Part shown: one piece after another, positions 4,920 through 5,336 of the stretch | Position numbering within the stretch: position 1 is the first letter of the stretch | Layout: every line of letters starts with the position of its first letter | Assembly: GCA_030633145.1 (NCBI GenBank) | Contig: DAOVTM010000299.1 | Span: 1-5,336 of the forward strand | Source: Desulfobulbaceae bacterium | Lineage (GTDB): Bacteria; Desulfobacterota; Desulfobulbia; Desulfobulbales; Desulfobulbaceae | Reading direction: 5' to 3' | Length of the DNA stretch: 5,336 nucleotides | Notes under the pieces: model-generated | What the model saw: only the letters and a program-made list of their open reading frames with translations | What the model was told of the DNA's origin: nothing | Database searches by the model: none | Program-made: the position numbers and the translations under genes

Positions 4920-5290
4920 TTATTGTAGATTCATGCGGTTGGTTAGAGTGGTTTACCGATGGTCAACTGGCTGATAAGTATAAAGAATATCTTGTTGACT
5001 CCGATGAAATTCTCATCCCGGCAATTATTCTTTATGAAGTTTATAAAGTTCTCAAAAGAGAAGCTGGTGAGGAAAAGGCTTTGCTTGCTGTCGGGTACAT
5101 GAAAAATTCTCAGGTTATCCCACTCGATGACACCTTGGCTGTGGCTGCTGGTGATATTGCCTTACAGGAGAAGCTGGCCATGGCAGATGCGATTATTGTT
5201 GCTACCTCACGAGCACATAACTGTCGGATTGTGTCGTCAGATGCTGATTTTGAGCAGCAGCATAATGTAGAATATATTGTTAAGAAATAA
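4916..5290 (+). CDS. vapC: PIN-domain ribonuclease toxin VapC, non-canonical or lost start codon
   Basis: A PIN-domain toxin frame of 124 codons; VapC toxins are Mg2+-dependent endoribonucleases that cut tRNA or rRNA. With ATA at 4916-4918 as codon 1, it begins IIIVDSCGWLEWF, with the acidic active-site set Asp5, Glu41 (LYEVYK), Asp91 (MADAIIVATS) and Asp109/Asp111 (SSDADF). The length is full for the family and there is no internal stop. The family start position normally holds ATG, often in an ATGA overlap with the antitoxin stop. Here the sequence is ATAA: antitoxin ATA TAA, toxin ATA ATT. The frame is open back to 4853 without any ATG, GTG or TTG. The next standard start is TTG at 5081, which would lose Asp5 and Glu41. 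So VapC is either untranslated or made at low level from ATA/ATT. Confidence 0.8.
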   Translation: MIIVDSCGWLEWFTDGQLADKYKEYLVDSDEILIPAIILYEVYKVLKREAGEEKALLAVGYMKNSQVIPLDDTLAVAAGDIALQEKLAMADAIIVATSRAHNCRIVSSDADFEQQHNVEYIVKK

Positions 5291-5324
5291 TATGAGTTTT
5301 TGAATGCAATTTGAGGAGTAGGCA

Positions 5325-5336
5325 ATGGAAGAAAAA
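5325..5336 (+). CDS. Start of a downstream gene, cut by the window end
   Basis: ATG at 5325 opens MEEK and runs off the end. It is preceded by a strong Shine-Dalgarno, GAGGAG (5313-5318), 6 bases away. It follows the vapC stop by 34 bases with no terminator, so it may be cotranscribed with vapBC. Too few residues are present to say what it encodes. Confidence 0.5.

Noticed and set aside
5081..5290. Short 69-aa protein from TTG 5081
   Set aside because: This is the C-terminal half of the PIN domain; starting here would remove catalytic Asp5 and Glu41, and no ribosome binding site is well placed.
1..5336. CRISPR array, integrase, transposase gene or phage genes
   Set aside because: No regularly spaced repeats and no protein with integrase, transposase or phage structural features was found in any frame I examined.

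Overview
The window looks like accessory-flavoured chromosomal DNA of a Gram-negative bacterium. The closest feel is Desulfobacterota (a Desulfobulbales-like deltaproteobacterium). This rests on the short deltaproteobacterial form of RdgC and the REC-PAS-kinase-REC architecture of the large signalling protein. It is an inference from protein style, not a proven taxonomy. The code is standard: Trp is TGG and TGA terminates rdgC.

Layout, left to right. Positions 27-828 (minus strand) hold a type II toxin-antitoxin module of the Xre-RES family. The antitoxin (400-828) is intact. The RES toxin behind it (27-400) is broken twice, by a Trp-to-TGA nonsense codon and by an internal deletion with a frame change. 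Positions 829-1129 are non-coding and carry a 14-bp hairpin. Positions 1130-1735 (minus) encode a short RdgC, a recombination-associated DNA-binding protein. Divergent from it, with overlapping predicted promoters, is a two-gene tRNA unit, tRNA-Lys(UUU) and tRNA-Glu(UUC), closed by a strong intrinsic terminator (2114-2150). A good sigma70-like promoter then leads into a 636-aa soluble hybrid histidine kinase (2273-4183).

Positions 4184-4709 are mostly non-coding. They may hold a small decayed minus-strand gene, and they clearly hold a compound palindromic REP/MITE-like element (4554-4618) made of two self-complementary hairpins that are inverted copies of each other. The right end (4710-5290) is a second toxin-antitoxin module, VapBC: an AbrB-fold antitoxin followed by a PIN-domain ribonuclease. 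The PIN frame is complete, but where an ATG is expected it has ATA. A new gene with a good ribosome binding site begins at 5325 and leaves the window.

The main observation is that the window contains two unrelated toxin-antitoxin modules, each with an intact antitoxin and a toxin crippled or attenuated at a point consistent with a single G-to-A change on the coding strand. In the VapBC case the change is invisible to the antitoxin, because TGA and TAA are both stops. This suggests two modules being disarmed while antitoxin function is kept, or, for VapC, toxin expression throttled by a very weak start codon.
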